Assembly (NCBI RefSeq): GCF_001307805.1
Contig: NZ_CP013862.1
Span: 620,001-684,000, forward strand
Length of the DNA: 64,000 nt
From: Lentibacillus amyloliquefaciens
Lineage (GTDB): Bacteria > Bacillota > Bacilli > Bacillales > Amphibacillaceae
Direction of reading: 5' to 3'
Below the pieces are notes generated by a model. The model saw nothing but the letters and a program-made list of their open reading frames with translations. It had not been told where the DNA came from and did no database searches. How positions within the stretch are numbered: the stretch's first letter is position 1; every line of letters starts with the position of its first letter. Below are positions 53,433 through 63,541 of this stretch, piece by piece. Made by a program: the position numbers and the translations under genes.

Positions 53433-54488
53433 ATGAAGAAATACATTATTTCTATATCTTTAATGATCATTTTTTTATTATTAATGACTGCATGCGGGGG
53501 GGCTGATGGAGCTTCCGGTGACAATGACGAGAAACAGTCAAACAACGGTGAGTATCCCGAGATGACAATTAAGTTCAGTCATAACCAGCCTCTTACAAGT
53601 CCAGAACACACAGGGGCTAAAAAGTTTAAAAAAGTAGTTGAGGATAAATCAAATGGAAATATTACGGTAGAGATTTATGGTGAATCTCAGCTTGGAAGTC
53701 TCAGAGAACAGGTTGAGTCTACGCAGATAGGCGAAATAGACATTACCATGCAGCCACCAGCTGCTGTCACGCCATTCGTTGACGATATAAAGATTGTAGA
53801 CCTGCCATATCTATGGCCAACGGATGCGGAAAAGATGTATAGTGTCATGGATGGCAAGGCGGGTAAAGCTTTGCTTGATACGTTGGGAAATGGAGGATTT
53901 AAAGGTTTAGGATTCTGGCCTGGAGGATATAAACTTTTCACTACCAAAGATACTGAAATCCATTCCCCCGAAGATTTAGAAGGTTTAAAAATGAGAACAA
54001 TGGCATCTCCGGTTTTAATTAATCAGTATGAGCATTGGGGAGGTAACGCAATCCCTGTTCCTTATGGAGAAGTTTATAACTCACTTCAGCAAGGCATAGT
54101 TGACGGCCAGGAAAATCCATTGCAAACAATATATTCACAGAAATATTATGAAGTACAGAATCATGTAATTGAAAGTAAACACGGTCCAATGTCATATTTA
54201 CTAATGACCAACCAGTCCTGGTTTAAAGGCTTGGATGACAACGTACAGTCACTTATAGTTGATGCTGAAAAGAAAGGCAGAACTGCAGCCCGTGAAGCAA
54301 TTAAAGAAAAAGAAGATGAATTCAGGGAAAACATTAAGGATTCCGGTGTAAATTACTATGAACTTACTGATGAAGAAATAGAGAAGTTCAAAGAAAAGTC
54401 AAAACCATATTGGGAAAAAGCGCTTGATACGTCCAAACAAATGGAACTTCTTGACAAAGTGAAAAAAGCAGTTCAAAACGTGGAATGA
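53433..54488 (+). CDS. dctP: TRAP transporter substrate-binding lipoprotein (DctP family)
   Basis: 351 residues. A signal peptide ends in lipobox LMTAC, so the protein is tethered outside the membrane. The DctP fold shows GSLREQVESTQIGEIDI near 88, the conserved Arg region LKMRTM near 185 that binds a carboxylate, and VDGQENPL near 225. ATG 53433 has AAGGAG nine bases upstream, better than the upstream in-frame ATG. It is the extracytoplasmic receptor for the DctQM carrier that follows. The ligand should be an organic acid; context suggests orotate or a related ureido acid. Confidence 0.93.
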   Translation: MKKYIISISLMIIFLLLMTACGGADGASGDNDEKQSNNGEYPEMTIKFSHNQPLTSPEHTGAKKFKKVVEDKSNGNITVEIYGESQLGSLREQVESTQIGEIDITMQPPAAVTPFVDDIKIVDLPYLWPTDAEKMYSVMDGKAGKALLDTLGNGGFKGLGFWPGGYKLFTTKDTEIHSPEDLEGLKMRTMASPVLINQYEHWGGNAIPVPYGEVYNSLQQGIVDGQENPLQTIYSQKYYEVQNHVIESKHGPMSYLLMTNQSWFKGLDDNVQSLIVDAEKKGRTAAREAIKEKEDEFRENIKDSGVNYYELTDEEIEKFKEKSKPYWEKALDTSKQMELLDKVKKAVQNVE

Positions 54489-54583
54489 TTCTATATTAAA
54501 TAAGCAAGTGTTTTGTTAAATCAAACCCTATCTTCAGAAAATAATATTATAGATTCGACTTCATTTTATAAAGGATGAGATTA

Positions 54584-55060
54584 ATGAAGATTTTACACAA
54601 GATTGAGGAACACTTTGTAGGCATAGGTATGATTGCTGCAACAGGGATCCTTTTTATGAATATCATTTTGCGTAATTTATTTTCAGCCAGCACAACCTGG
54701 GCCGAGGAGTTTATCCGGTATGCTTTTATCTGGATCACATTCATTGGGTTAAGTATCTGTTTTCGAAAAGGCATACACTTCGGTGTGGATTTGCTGATGA
54801 ATAGTTTGAAAGCAAAGGAAAAAAAGATAATATTACAAGCTTTTGTTAATGTTGCATCTCTTGTGTTTATGCTTTTTTTACTCAAATTTGGCTTGGATAT
54901 TGTATTCTTTTCAATGGAAACAGGTCAAATTACGCCGGCACTGCAAATCAAAATTTACTGGATATACTTAGCTATTCCGACAGGAGCCGTATTATCGATA
55001 ATTCATATAGTCATTAATATGTGGCAACTATTTAAAAACAAAGAAATAAGCTACGACTAG
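54584..55060 (+). CDS. dctQ: TRAP transporter small membrane subunit (DctQ)
   Basis: 158 residues with four transmembrane segments and the typical W-A-E-E-F motif (TTWAEEFIRYAF near 43). ATG 54584 is served by AAAGGA at 54569-54574. DctQ forms the scaffold for DctM. The next gene starts 14 bases later. Confidence 0.9.
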   Translation: MKILHKIEEHFVGIGMIAATGILFMNIILRNLFSASTTWAEEFIRYAFIWITFIGLSICFRKGIHFGVDLLMNSLKAKEKKIILQAFVNVASLVFMLFLLKFGLDIVFFSMETGQITPALQIKIYWIYLAIPTGAVLSIIHIVINMWQLFKNKEISYD

Positions 55061-55074
55061 AGAGAGGGTTGTAT

Positions 55075-56352
55075 ATGATTGGTGCGCTTGTAATTTTACT
55101 TCTGTTGTTCTTGATAACAGGAATTCCCATTTTCGTTTCACTCGGATTGTCCTCATTTTTGGCTGTAATGTTTTTAAGTGATTCTCACATGATGGTATTA
55201 ATCCAGCGTCTTTTTGCAGGGATTGACACATTTTCTCTTATGGCCCTGCCACTTTTTATTCTTGCTGCTAATATCATGGATCGTGGCGGATTGTCCGATA
55301 GATTATTGCGTTTTGCCCGAGCGCTGGTGGGTCATTTATCTGGTGGTATAGCGCTCACGACTCAAGTCTCAAGCATGTTTTTCGGAGCTTTATCCGGGTC
55401 CAGTCCAGCTACAGTTGTTGCAATTGGTAAAATTATGTATCCGGAATTGCTGCGGGGAGGTTACTCCAAATCTTTTTCAGGCAGTCTTTTAGCATCGGCA
55501 GGAGCTGTGTCTTTGGTTATACCTCCAAGTATTACATTAATAATATTTGGAACGGTAACGGGAGTTTCTATTAGCAGCTTATTTATTGCAGGAAGTGTAG
55601 CTGGTGTTGTTTTAGGATTGTCATCAATCATTTATATCTATTACTACGCTAAAAAGAATAATTTGCAAAAAGATAAAAAAGCTTCGTGGTCAGAACTTTT
55701 AATAAGTTTTGTCAAAGCATGGTGGTCTTTGCTCGTTCCAGTTATTATTTTAGGTGGTATTTATTCTGGCATATTCAGTCCGACTGAAGCTGCAGGCATA
55801 TCAGCAGTATATGCTCTTGTGATTGGTTTTTTCATTTACCGCGAACTAGATCTTAAGAAAATCTACCAAATTTGCGTGGATTCCGGTATTACATCAGCTC
55901 AAATATTGGTTTTGGTTGCGTCAGCACAGGTCCTGGGATGGGTATTAACAAATGAAAGAGTTCCACAGATGATTGCTCAGTTTATTGCAGAAAACATCAC
56001 AACAGGCATTCTATTCTTGCTGATTCTGAATGCTATCCTGCTGCTTTTAGGAATGTTCATGGATGGTGTGGCAGCCATAATTGTGACTGCTCCGCTTATT
56101 TATCCTGCAGCTATGAATTTAGGTATTGATCCTGTGCATTTGGGTGTTATCATGATTGCTAACCTTGCAATCGGGATGTATACACCACCATTTGGCATAA
56201 ATATTTTTGTGGGACAATCAGTTACAGACACTAGTACTAAAGAAATGATACCAGGCATACTGAGGTTTTTGGCTTGTAATATTGCTGCCCTGTTGCTGAT
56301 CACCTATATACCTGAAATATCGTTGTTCTTAGTTGATATTTTGAACAGTTAA
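55075..56352 (+). CDS. dctM: TRAP transporter large membrane subunit (DctM)
   Basis: 425 residues with about 12 transmembrane segments that form the sodium-driven elevator carrier. Family signatures: GALSGSSPATVVAIG near 103, LASAGAVSLVIPPSI near 137 and GMYTPPFGINIF near 363. ATG 55075 follows AGAGAGGG. Last gene of dctPQM. Confidence 0.93.
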   Translation: MIGALVILLLLFLITGIPIFVSLGLSSFLAVMFLSDSHMMVLIQRLFAGIDTFSLMALPLFILAANIMDRGGLSDRLLRFARALVGHLSGGIALTTQVSSMFFGALSGSSPATVVAIGKIMYPELLRGGYSKSFSGSLLASAGAVSLVIPPSITLIIFGTVTGVSISSLFIAGSVAGVVLGLSSIIYIYYYAKKNNLQKDKKASWSELLISFVKAWWSLLVPVIILGGIYSGIFSPTEAAGISAVYALVIGFFIYRELDLKKIYQICVDSGITSAQILVLVASAQVLGWVLTNERVPQMIAQFIAENITTGILFLLILNAILLLLGMFMDGVAAIIVTAPLIYPAAMNLGIDPVHLGVIMIANLAIGMYTPPFGINIFVGQSVTDTSTKEMIPGILRFLACNIAALLLITYIPEISLFLVDILNS

Positions 56353-56476
56353 CAATGATTGAATCCAGCTTTTCTCTCACCAATGTATGGGTAAAATTGA
56401 TATTTTCATCGAGTTCCTGATTAACAGTCACCTGCAGCTGAAAAAAGTGTGCCACCCCCTTTAGACAATTTAATAA

Positions 56477-56580
56477 TTGAACTTAAATGTTATTCACGGT
56501 AAAATATAGATAAGAGAGGAACCCTTATCTGTTGGTTTTTGTTTTGTACTTTAACTACAACAGAAATTGGGTTCTTTTTT
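56477..56580 (+). promoter_or_regulatory. promoter followed directly by a terminator hairpin (leader or small RNA)
   Basis: TTGAAC at 56477-56482, 17 bases, TAAAAT at 56500-56505. The predicted start near 56512 is only seven bases before a hairpin: GAACCC and CTGTTG arms pair with CAACAG and GGGTTC, followed by six T ending at 56580. This would give a 70-nt RNA or attenuate the PucR gene 85 bases further on. It may also simply end dctM transcription. Confidence 0.6.
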
Positions 56581-56665
56581 CATTCAAGTTTCTTGAGAAA
56601 CTGACTATGAGTTGAAGAAGATAATGAAAAGCACTGATTTATGAGTAACATAAAGGAGCAGAATA

Positions 56666-58255
56666 ATGGGACTTACACTTAGGAATGTAATGAAATTGGG
56701 CAAGTTTAATGAATGTGAAGTGATTGCCGGACATAAAGGTTTAAGCAGAGTTGTTGAGCGAGTTACGATTATGGAAGTTCCGGAGATTGTGCAATGGCTG
56801 AAAAATAAAGAATTGATATTGACATCACTTTTTGCCATAAAGGATGACTATGGTGCACAAAGCAAACTGATCCAGGAGTTATATGCGGCTGATGCGAGTG
56901 CCCTGGCCATCAAACCTTTCCAATTTATGGACAAGATTCCTGATGCTATTATTGATCATGCAAATGAGTTGGATTTCCCGATCATTTTTATTCCTGATCA
57001 TGTGAAATACTTGGATATTCTTTACCCGGTTATGCACCAGATCTTTAACGACAAAGTGGTTTTACAGGAAGATGTAGAACATGCTTCTACGATCTTGCGT
57101 GAAATTTCTTTAAATAACCAGGGGGTGGATGTGTTTGCAGAAAATCTTGAGTATCTGATTAAAAATGACATTACGATTGAAAGCGAGTTTCCTTATATCA
57201 GATCTACAATATCAGAAACGAAGGTAACCCCATTAAGCAATGATGAAATTTATGAACTATCTGTGCTTCAGAGACCATTGCAAATCAATCGTGAATATGA
57301 CGATAAAACCGTTGCTTGCATTGTTTCGCCTATCATTGTGGACGGTGATTACTATGGCAATATTACAAGCTGGAGCATAAATAATGAACATTTGTCTAGT
57401 GATCTAGTTATTTTAGAAGAGGCTTCCACCTTACTATCATTGGAATTTTTAAAATTAAAGGTGAAACATGACGTTGCTCAGCAATATGAGAATGATTTTA
57501 TGCGGGAATTGCTTTTCAGCCAGAACATAAGAGAAAGATCGATTCTTGAGTGGGGTGAAAAGTATAATATCACTAAGGACACGTCTTATATATGTATGCT
57601 GTTCAGTGCCGGTTTTACTGATTCCCAGAACAAGGATTATGAAAAGCTGAAAGACGATAAAATCAATGCCATCGTTAAAAAAATGCTGCCAGACGCTCTT
57701 GCAGGTTATATCAGGAATGGTATATGTGTCATTACACCTGCCAGCGGCGATAATAATCTGAACCATGTCTTTCAGGAACTTTATGACCGAATCCAGCAAT
57801 TTATTGGATCAGACTATACATTATTTCTGGGTGTTGGCAGACAAGAGACAGGCCCTCAAGGCATTCAAAAAAGTTTTCAGCAGGCGGATCAGGCTTTATA
57901 CCTGCTTGAGACGATTAATCATTCAAGTGGGATGATCTATTATGATGACTTAGGCGTCTATCGGCTGATTAATTTGCTGCGGGACAGCAAAGAATTGCGC
58001 GATTTCTATAATGAAAAGATGGCCGGCCTGCTGAACAATGATAAAAAGAATGAGTTATTCCATACCATTCGCACGTATTTTCATCATAATGAAATATTAA
58101 AAACCACAGCTGAGTCTCTATATATTCATGTCAACACATTAAAATATCGTTTGAAAAAGATAGAAGAGATAACGGGATGTGACCTTAAAACCACAGAGGG
58201 CAAGATGAATCTCTTTTTGAGCCTGAAAATTCACGATATCATGACGCGTGAATAA
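56666..58255 (+). CDS. PucR-family transcriptional regulator
   Basis: 529 residues. The N-terminal 125 form the purine-catabolism PucR domain (GLSRVVERVTIMEVPEIVQWL near 25). A central GAF/GGDEF-like sensor region follows, and the C-terminal 60 residues are the PucR helix-turn-helix (TAESLYIHVNTLKYRLKKIEE near 490). Members activate nucleobase and related catabolic genes when their substrate is present. Its location between the TRAP genes and pyrK/pyrD-like genes points to it as regulator of the cluster. ATAAAGGAG precedes ATG 56666. Confidence 0.88.
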   Translation: MGLTLRNVMKLGKFNECEVIAGHKGLSRVVERVTIMEVPEIVQWLKNKELILTSLFAIKDDYGAQSKLIQELYAADASALAIKPFQFMDKIPDAIIDHANELDFPIIFIPDHVKYLDILYPVMHQIFNDKVVLQEDVEHASTILREISLNNQGVDVFAENLEYLIKNDITIESEFPYIRSTISETKVTPLSNDEIYELSVLQRPLQINREYDDKTVACIVSPIIVDGDYYGNITSWSINNEHLSSDLVILEEASTLLSLEFLKLKVKHDVAQQYENDFMRELLFSQNIRERSILEWGEKYNITKDTSYICMLFSAGFTDSQNKDYEKLKDDKINAIVKKMLPDALAGYIRNGICVITPASGDNNLNHVFQELYDRIQQFIGSDYTLFLGVGRQETGPQGIQKSFQQADQALYLLETINHSSGMIYYDDLGVYRLINLLRDSKELRDFYNEKMAGLLNNDKKNELFHTIRTYFHHNEILKTTAESLYIHVNTLKYRLKKIEEITGCDLKTTEGKMNLFLSLKIHDIMTRE

Positions 58256-58378
58256 AACGGGTTGTCTTCCCACTGCCGCCACCACATGCATGAAAGCGGC
58301 CTCTCAACAGGCCGTCAGCGCCTCCGTCCCCGTTCTACAACTGCTTCTCCCACCTAACATTACGCATGAATCGTTGCG

Positions 58379-58417
58379 CGGCTATTATCGATATCGATAA
58401 CGGATAGCCGTTTTTTT
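58379..58417 (+). terminator. intrinsic terminator after the pucR-like gene
   Basis: CGGCTAT pairs with ATAGCCG with an inner TATCGATATCGATA stem, followed by seven T. Confidence 0.85.
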
Positions 58418-58585
58418 CATCCTTATACCTAAAGACCATCATACTTATAACGCTTATAATAGTTATTAAGATATACATTGGATAAGAGGAAGACGTATCG
58501 GATATGAACAAATCCATTCATTTTCATAAAAATAAAGTCAGATTACACTGCTTTATTAAAGACTAATTGTGAAAGGGGATTCATT

Positions 58586-59374
58586 ATGAAGGCAACATCC
58601 AATCTGAAAGTTTTATCAAATAAACAGCTGAGCCGGCGCTATTGGCATATGGCCATGGATTCGTCGTCAATTGATGAAAAAATCGAGCCGGGGCAGTTTT
58701 TTAACATTCAATCTGCTGATAACGGTTCTTATACACCGCTGTTAAGACGTCCGTTCAGTACATTTCGCATTAACGAGAATAGTCTAGAGTTTCTTTATAA
58801 AGTGGAGGGTCCGGGTACAGCTAAACTGAGCGAATATACACCTGGTGACTATATCAATTTGCTGGGCCCACAGGGGGTTCCGTTCTCAATTAAAGAAGGA
58901 ACTGACAAGATTCTTTTGCTTGGTAGAGGCGTTGGAATCGCCACGCTCGCCGCCCTTGCTCAAAAGGCATTTAATCAGGGGATTCAGGTATACGCTGTTT
59001 TAAGTGCACGCTCACACGATGATTTGCTGGCTGCTGAGGCTTTAAAGGACTATTGCACGGAAGTTGTTCATGTGACAGAGGAAGAGCAGACGAGTGGTGT
59101 TGATAATGTACGTGAAATTATGAATAACCTGATAACATTCTATCAAATTGATGCAGCTTACACATGTGGATCAAGAAGATTATCAGTACTGCTGCAAAAC
59201 ATTATAAAAGAAAGAAATATTGATGGCGAAGTTGCGCTGGAAGAGTATATGGCATGCGGGGTTGGGGTTTGCTACTCCTGTGTATGCGACGTGGTTCGGA
59301 ATAATACTGTTTACTCCGTTAAATCGTGTGAAGAAGGACCTGTTTTTCCTATAGATGAGGTGGTGTTTGCATGA
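58586..59374 (+). CDS. dihydroorotate dehydrogenase electron-transfer subunit (PyrK-like)
   Basis: 262 residues with the PyrK domain order: FAD-binding barrel (LLRRPFSTFRI near 51), nucleotide-binding domain (LLLGRGVGIAT near 113) and a C-terminal 2Fe-2S site with CGVGVCYSC near 229 and a last Cys near 251. PyrK passes electrons between NAD(H) and PyrD. It overlaps the pyrD-like start (ATGA at 59371). Being in a catabolic cluster rather than the pyr operon, it may run in reverse, driving orotate reduction with NADH, as in Clostridium oroticum. Confidence 0.9.
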   Translation: MKATSNLKVLSNKQLSRRYWHMAMDSSSIDEKIEPGQFFNIQSADNGSYTPLLRRPFSTFRINENSLEFLYKVEGPGTAKLSEYTPGDYINLLGPQGVPFSIKEGTDKILLLGRGVGIATLAALAQKAFNQGIQVYAVLSARSHDDLLAAEALKDYCTEVVHVTEEEQTSGVDNVREIMNNLITFYQIDAAYTCGSRRLSVLLQNIIKERNIDGEVALEEYMACGVGVCYSCVCDVVRNNTVYSVKSCEEGPVFPIDEVVFA

Positions 59375-60294
59375 CGAAAACAGATGTGAATCTTGCAGTG
59401 GATATTGGTGGATTAACGATTTCAAACCCTATTATGCCTGCCTCAGGTGCTTTCGGCAAGGGCATGGAAGAATTTCTCGACTTTAATCTCATTGGAGCAG
59501 TTGTTCCCAAAAGCATTACGAAATATCCGCAAAAAGGAAACAAAAACCCCAGAGCTTGTGAAACGTTTGGCGGCATGATTAATTCAATCGGTATTCAAAG
59601 TGACGGTATCGACAAATATCTTAATCATACAGTTCCTTATTACCAGCAATATGATGTCCCATTAATCTCAAGCATTTCCGCTGAGTCGGTTGAAGAATTT
59701 GAAGAGATGTCTGAAATGATTGCGGGAAGTCCTGATGTGGCAGCGCTTGAACTTAACATCTCCTGCCCGAATCTGGAAAATAACGGTGAGGCTTTCGGGA
59801 TGGATGAAGATATCACCTACGAGGTTGTTCATAAAGTGAGACAAATTACGGACAAACCGATCCTTGTCAAGCTGACCCCCAACGTAACAAACATTCAAAA
59901 AATTGCCCTGGCTGCCGAGCGGGGGGGTGCTGATTCATTAGTCGTGGCTAACACGCTGCTTGCGATGGCGATTGACATTCATTCTCAGCAACCCAAAGTA
60001 GGCAATGTTATGGGCGGATTATCCGGACCTGCCATCAAACCGGTGATTGTTAGACAGATTTTTCAAGTCAGGGAAGTATCCAATCTTCCAATTATTGGCT
60101 GTGGCGGTATCATGAATGCAGACGATGCGATTGAAATGATACTGGCGGGGGCAACTGCCGTACAGGTCGGGACTGCGAGCTTTGTGAATCCGAGTGTGAT
60201 GAAGGATATGATAGAAGGCATTCGGGCGTATATGGAACAATATCAATATCAGACCATCTATGAACTGGTTGGCAAAACAATGGATCGAATCTGA
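59371..60294 (+). CDS. dihydroorotate dehydrogenase, class 1B catalytic subunit-like (PyrD)
   Basis: 307 residues, an FMN beta/alpha barrel. NPIMPASGAFG near 19, LNISCPNLE near 128 with the catalytic Cys of class 1, KLTPNV near 167 and GGLSGPAIKP near 215 with GCGGI near 246 agree with class 1B, which works with PyrK and NAD. It could also be a dihydropyrimidine dehydrogenase-like enzyme, but the Cys class and the partner favour dihydroorotate. Coupled to the pyrK-like gene. Confidence 0.9.
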   Translation: MTKTDVNLAVDIGGLTISNPIMPASGAFGKGMEEFLDFNLIGAVVPKSITKYPQKGNKNPRACETFGGMINSIGIQSDGIDKYLNHTVPYYQQYDVPLISSISAESVEEFEEMSEMIAGSPDVAALELNISCPNLENNGEAFGMDEDITYEVVHKVRQITDKPILVKLTPNVTNIQKIALAAERGGADSLVVANTLLAMAIDIHSQQPKVGNVMGGLSGPAIKPVIVRQIFQVREVSNLPIIGCGGIMNADDAIEMILAGATAVQVGTASFVNPSVMKDMIEGIRAYMEQYQYQTIYELVGKTMDRI

Positions 60295-60450
60295 CAAGGT
60301 TTATATCGCTGAATGGCATTGAAACAGTCGCCCCGGAAGCGCGTCAAACGAGCAAATATGTGATGCTAATAATGTTTAGGACTAACATCAAAATCTATGA
60401 TTGAAATGAAAGAGTGGCTATGGTTTTGAAACGAGATGGCAGAGGAAAAA

Positions 60451-60600
60451 CATGGAGACTCCTGTGGGAATGCGCAGTGGCAGGCTAAGTTCGCGACGTC
60501 CTGTCCGGGCGCCTGCACTAGCACGTCTTGTGCGTCGAAAGACCCCGCAGAAAAAGCAATTCTTTTTCGAGGAGGCTGAGCTTAGGGCCCACGGAAAGCG
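60451..60600. repeat. GC-rich dispersed repeat of Bacillaceae type
   Basis: The block starts GGAGACTCCTGTGGGA, contains AGACCCCGCAG and CGAGGAGGCTGAG and ends GCCCACGGAAAGCG. Such conserved GC-rich modules recur as dispersed repeats between genes in Bacillaceae. It breaks the otherwise operon-like spacing between the pyrD-like and carbamoylase genes. The 67-codon frame inside is an artefact of GC content. Confidence 0.6.
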
Positions 60601-60768
60601 TAATGTTTTTCCAGAGCAATCAATATATCAAAAACATCTGATTTACCGACTATAGATGTTGGTGAACAACCAATAGTCACCCGTGTTTTTTGTCCATTCA
60701 GCCATATAAAAATGAATTATATCTATAATAAGCTGAAATAAAGTGCGGAGATAAAGGGGGTATTGACA

Positions 60769-62004
60769 TTGAATATTAAGCGCTTGCAGGAATCTCTGGA
60801 AAAACTTAATGAATATACAGATGGTGGTCCCGGCATCAATCGATTGGCCTATACAAATACAGAAAAACAAGCCAAGGAATACTTGAAGGGGCTGTTCGAA
60901 CAAGAAGGTTTAATGGTCAAAATGGACGCTGTGGGTAATATTATTGCCAGACGAGAAGGTGCCAACCCTGACTTGTCGTCTGTCGCTATTGGCTCTCATA
61001 TTGACAGTGTTTATGAAGCTGGCAGGTTCGATGGTACCGTCGGCGTGATGACGGGATTGGAACTGATTCGCAGTATGAATGAACAGTCTATTACAACTGA
61101 ACATCCTGTAGAAGTAATCTCGTTTGCTTCTGAGGAGTCGTCCAGATTCGGCATGGCGACCATGGGAAGTAAAGCCATGGCCGGGCTGTTAAATCCAGAA
61201 GACATCAGTGATTTAACAGATAAGGATGACATCTCATTAAAGGATGCGTTTCGTGAACATTCTCTGGATATAGACAAAATGCATGAGGCCCGCCGCAGCA
61301 GCCGTGAGTTTAAATCATTTCTGGAACTTCATATTGAACAGGGGCCTGTCCTGGAAAATGAGGACAAACAAATCGGCATTGTTACCGGTATTGCGGGCCC
61401 GACGAGGTTCACTTTACAGATATCGGGTCAGGCATCCCATTCAGGAACAACGCCCATGGGCTACCGCCACGACGCTTTACTTGGTGCTTCAGAAGTAGCG
61501 CTCGCTCTGGAATCTATTGCGCATTCTGAAGCATCCAATGATACAGTCGCCACGATCGGCGTGTGCGAGGTAAAGCCCGGTGGTATGAATATCGTTCCCG
61601 GGGAAGTTGATCTAAAAGTAGACATTCGCGGAACGTCCGCTGCATCCAGGGAAAAGGTTGTCACGTATCTGTTTAATACAATTAAAAGTGTTGAAAGAAG
61701 CCGTCAGTTAACCATTACGTCTAGTAAGCTTGCAGACGAACCATCTGTTGACATGTCCGAGGATACTATAGCATCACTGCAAGAAATTTGTGACAGCAAT
61801 GATTATGCTTATCGATTAATGCCAAGCGGCGCAGGCCATGATGCGATGAATATGGCGCGTTTGTGTCCGGCTGGTCTGGTATTCATTCCATCTAAAAATG
61901 GCGTGAGTCACAATCCTGAAGAATTCACGTCGTGGGAACAAATTGAAACTGGGATTAATTTAATGGAAAGTCAAGTATTAAAAAGTGCCAAAATCGTTGA
62001 ATGA
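60769..62004 (+). CDS. M20-family N-carbamoyl-amino-acid hydrolase (ureidosuccinase candidate)
   Basis: 411 residues of the Zn/Mn-dependent carbamoylase/allantoate amidohydrolase branch. Metal and binding motifs: GSHIDSV near 75, GRFDGTVGV near 86, EESSRFG near 120, LHIEQGPVLE near 186, SGTTPMGYRHD near 222, and GAGHDAMN near 362. Family members release CO2 and ammonia from N-carbamoyl amino acids. Given its neighbours, N-carbamoyl-L-aspartate is the likely substrate. TTG 60769 is chosen: GGGGG ends eight bases before it, only two before TTG 60763. Confidence 0.88.
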   Translation: MNIKRLQESLEKLNEYTDGGPGINRLAYTNTEKQAKEYLKGLFEQEGLMVKMDAVGNIIARREGANPDLSSVAIGSHIDSVYEAGRFDGTVGVMTGLELIRSMNEQSITTEHPVEVISFASEESSRFGMATMGSKAMAGLLNPEDISDLTDKDDISLKDAFREHSLDIDKMHEARRSSREFKSFLELHIEQGPVLENEDKQIGIVTGIAGPTRFTLQISGQASHSGTTPMGYRHDALLGASEVALALESIAHSEASNDTVATIGVCEVKPGGMNIVPGEVDLKVDIRGTSAASREKVVTYLFNTIKSVERSRQLTITSSKLADEPSVDMSEDTIASLQEICDSNDYAYRLMPSGAGHDAMNMARLCPAGLVFIPSKNGVSHNPEEFTSWEQIETGINLMESQVLKSAKIVE

Positions 62005-62122
62005 CAACAGGGAAAGTGCCCCTGAAACTGCAGTATAAAGCTGAATCATATACTGCCAAAATGTGTCACAATCAATGGACTGATTTTTAAGAAATACAGA
62101 TTAAACTATAAGGAGCTTTTTT

Positions 62123-63541
62123 ATGGTGGATAACATGAGAATCGAAAATGACTTTTTAGGTAACAAAAACATACAAGAGGACTCCTATTATGGTATTCAG
62201 ACATTACGGGCGGGGGATAATTTTCCGATTACCGGGTATCCTCTCCATTCCAAATTGATTCAATCCATAGCTATGGTCAAAAAAGCTGCAGCGCTTGCCA
62301 ATTTCGACATTGGAAAACTGTCCAAACACCTAAAAGATTCGATCGTGCAGGCCTCAGACGAGATTGTTGCCGGCGAGTGGCATGACCAGTTTATCGTTGA
62401 TCCGATACAAGGGGGCGCTGGTACCTCCATCAACATGAATGCCAATGAAGTGATTGCCAATCGGGCACTGAATCTGCTGGGCAGGCAAAAAGGGGATTAT
62501 GATTATCTGAGTCCCAATACACACGTGAATATGTCTCAGTCAACTAATGACGCGTTCCCGACAGCTATTCACATTGCTGTTCTCATGCTTTCTGAGGATC
62601 TGCTCGCAACGATGAATCATATGCATCAAACATTCAAAGAGAAAGCAAAGGAATTCAGCCACGTTATTAAAATGGGAAGAACGCATTTGCAGGATGCTGT
62701 ACCGATCCGTCTTGGTCAGGAATTCGAAGCCTATGCTCACGCTGTTGAACGGGATATAAAACGCATCAGAGAATCACGCCAGCAGCTATATGAAGTGAAC
62801 ATGGGTGCAACGGCTGTCGGAACAGGTTTAAATGCTGATCCGCGCTACGTGATTTTATGCAAGGATTATTTAAAAGACATTAGTGGCTACCCATTAAAAT
62901 CAGCGGAACACTTAGTTGATTCAACCCAAAATACCGATGTGTACACAGAAATCTCAGCTTCTCTGAAAGTATGCATGGTGAACATGTCCAAAACGTCAAA
63001 TGATATCCGTCTGATGGCATCAGGACCGCGTGCTGGATTTAATGAATTGAACTTGCCTCCCAGACAGCCGGGCTCGTCCATCATGCCGGGAAAAGTTAAT
63101 CCGGTTATGCCGGAGGTGCTGAACCAGATTGCTTTTCAGGTAATCGGCAATGATAATACAGTGAGCCAGGCGTCGGAAGCCGGCCAATTAGAGTTAAATG
63201 TTATGGAACCGATTATCATATTTAATCTGCTCCAGTCCATCGATATCATGAATAATGGCTTTTTCGCGTTTACCAATTATTGTTTGACTGGCATAACAGC
63301 AAATGAAGATCAGGCAAAAGACTACGTTGACGCCAGTATTGGCACGATAACAGCCATCAGTCCGCACATCGGCTATGAAAGGACGTCCAATATCGCCCGT
63401 GAAGCGTTGGAGACGGGAAAATCGATTCGGAAATTATGCCTGGAATATGGTATTATGACAGAAGAGGAGCTGGATCATATTTTAGATCCTTATGAACTGA
63501 CAAAGCCGGGTATTTCGCAGCTGCCGGTCAATAGTAAATAA
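62123..63541 (+). CDS. aspA: aspartate ammonia-lyase
   Basis: 472 residues of the fumarase/aspartase superfamily. Signatures: GGAGTSINMNANEV near 97, SQSTNDAFPTA near 138, GRTHLQDAVPI near 187 and the mobile loop GSSIMPGKVNP near 317. Aspartase splits L-aspartate into fumarate and ammonia. The length and N-terminus (RIENDFLG) favour aspartase over fumarase. AAGGAGC precedes ATG 62123. As the last step of the cluster it would feed the citric acid cycle. Confidence 0.92.
   Translation: MVDNMRIENDFLGNKNIQEDSYYGIQTLRAGDNFPITGYPLHSKLIQSIAMVKKAAALANFDIGKLSKHLKDSIVQASDEIVAGEWHDQFIVDPIQGGAGTSINMNANEVIANRALNLLGRQKGDYDYLSPNTHVNMSQSTNDAFPTAIHIAVLMLSEDLLATMNHMHQTFKEKAKEFSHVIKMGRTHLQDAVPIRLGQEFEAYAHAVERDIKRIRESRQQLYEVNMGATAVGTGLNADPRYVILCKDYLKDISGYPLKSAEHLVDSTQNTDVYTEISASLKVCMVNMSKTSNDIRLMASGPRAGFNELNLPPRQPGSSIMPGKVNPVMPEVLNQIAFQVIGNDNTVSQASEAGQLELNVMEPIIIFNLLQSIDIMNNGFFAFTNYCLTGITANEDQAKDYVDASIGTITAISPHIGYERTSNIAREALETGKSIRKLCLEYGIMTEEELDHILDPYELTKPGISQLPVNSK

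Noticed and set aside
58586..60294. plain biosynthetic pyrK-pyrD operon
   Set aside because: The neighbours (carbamoylase, aspartase, TRAP carrier, PucR regulator) are catabolic and no other pyr genes are next to it; left open until the rest of the genome is checked.
60452..60655. 67-codon frame in the GC-rich repeat
   Set aside because: Arg/Pro-rich translation of a known type of dispersed repeat.
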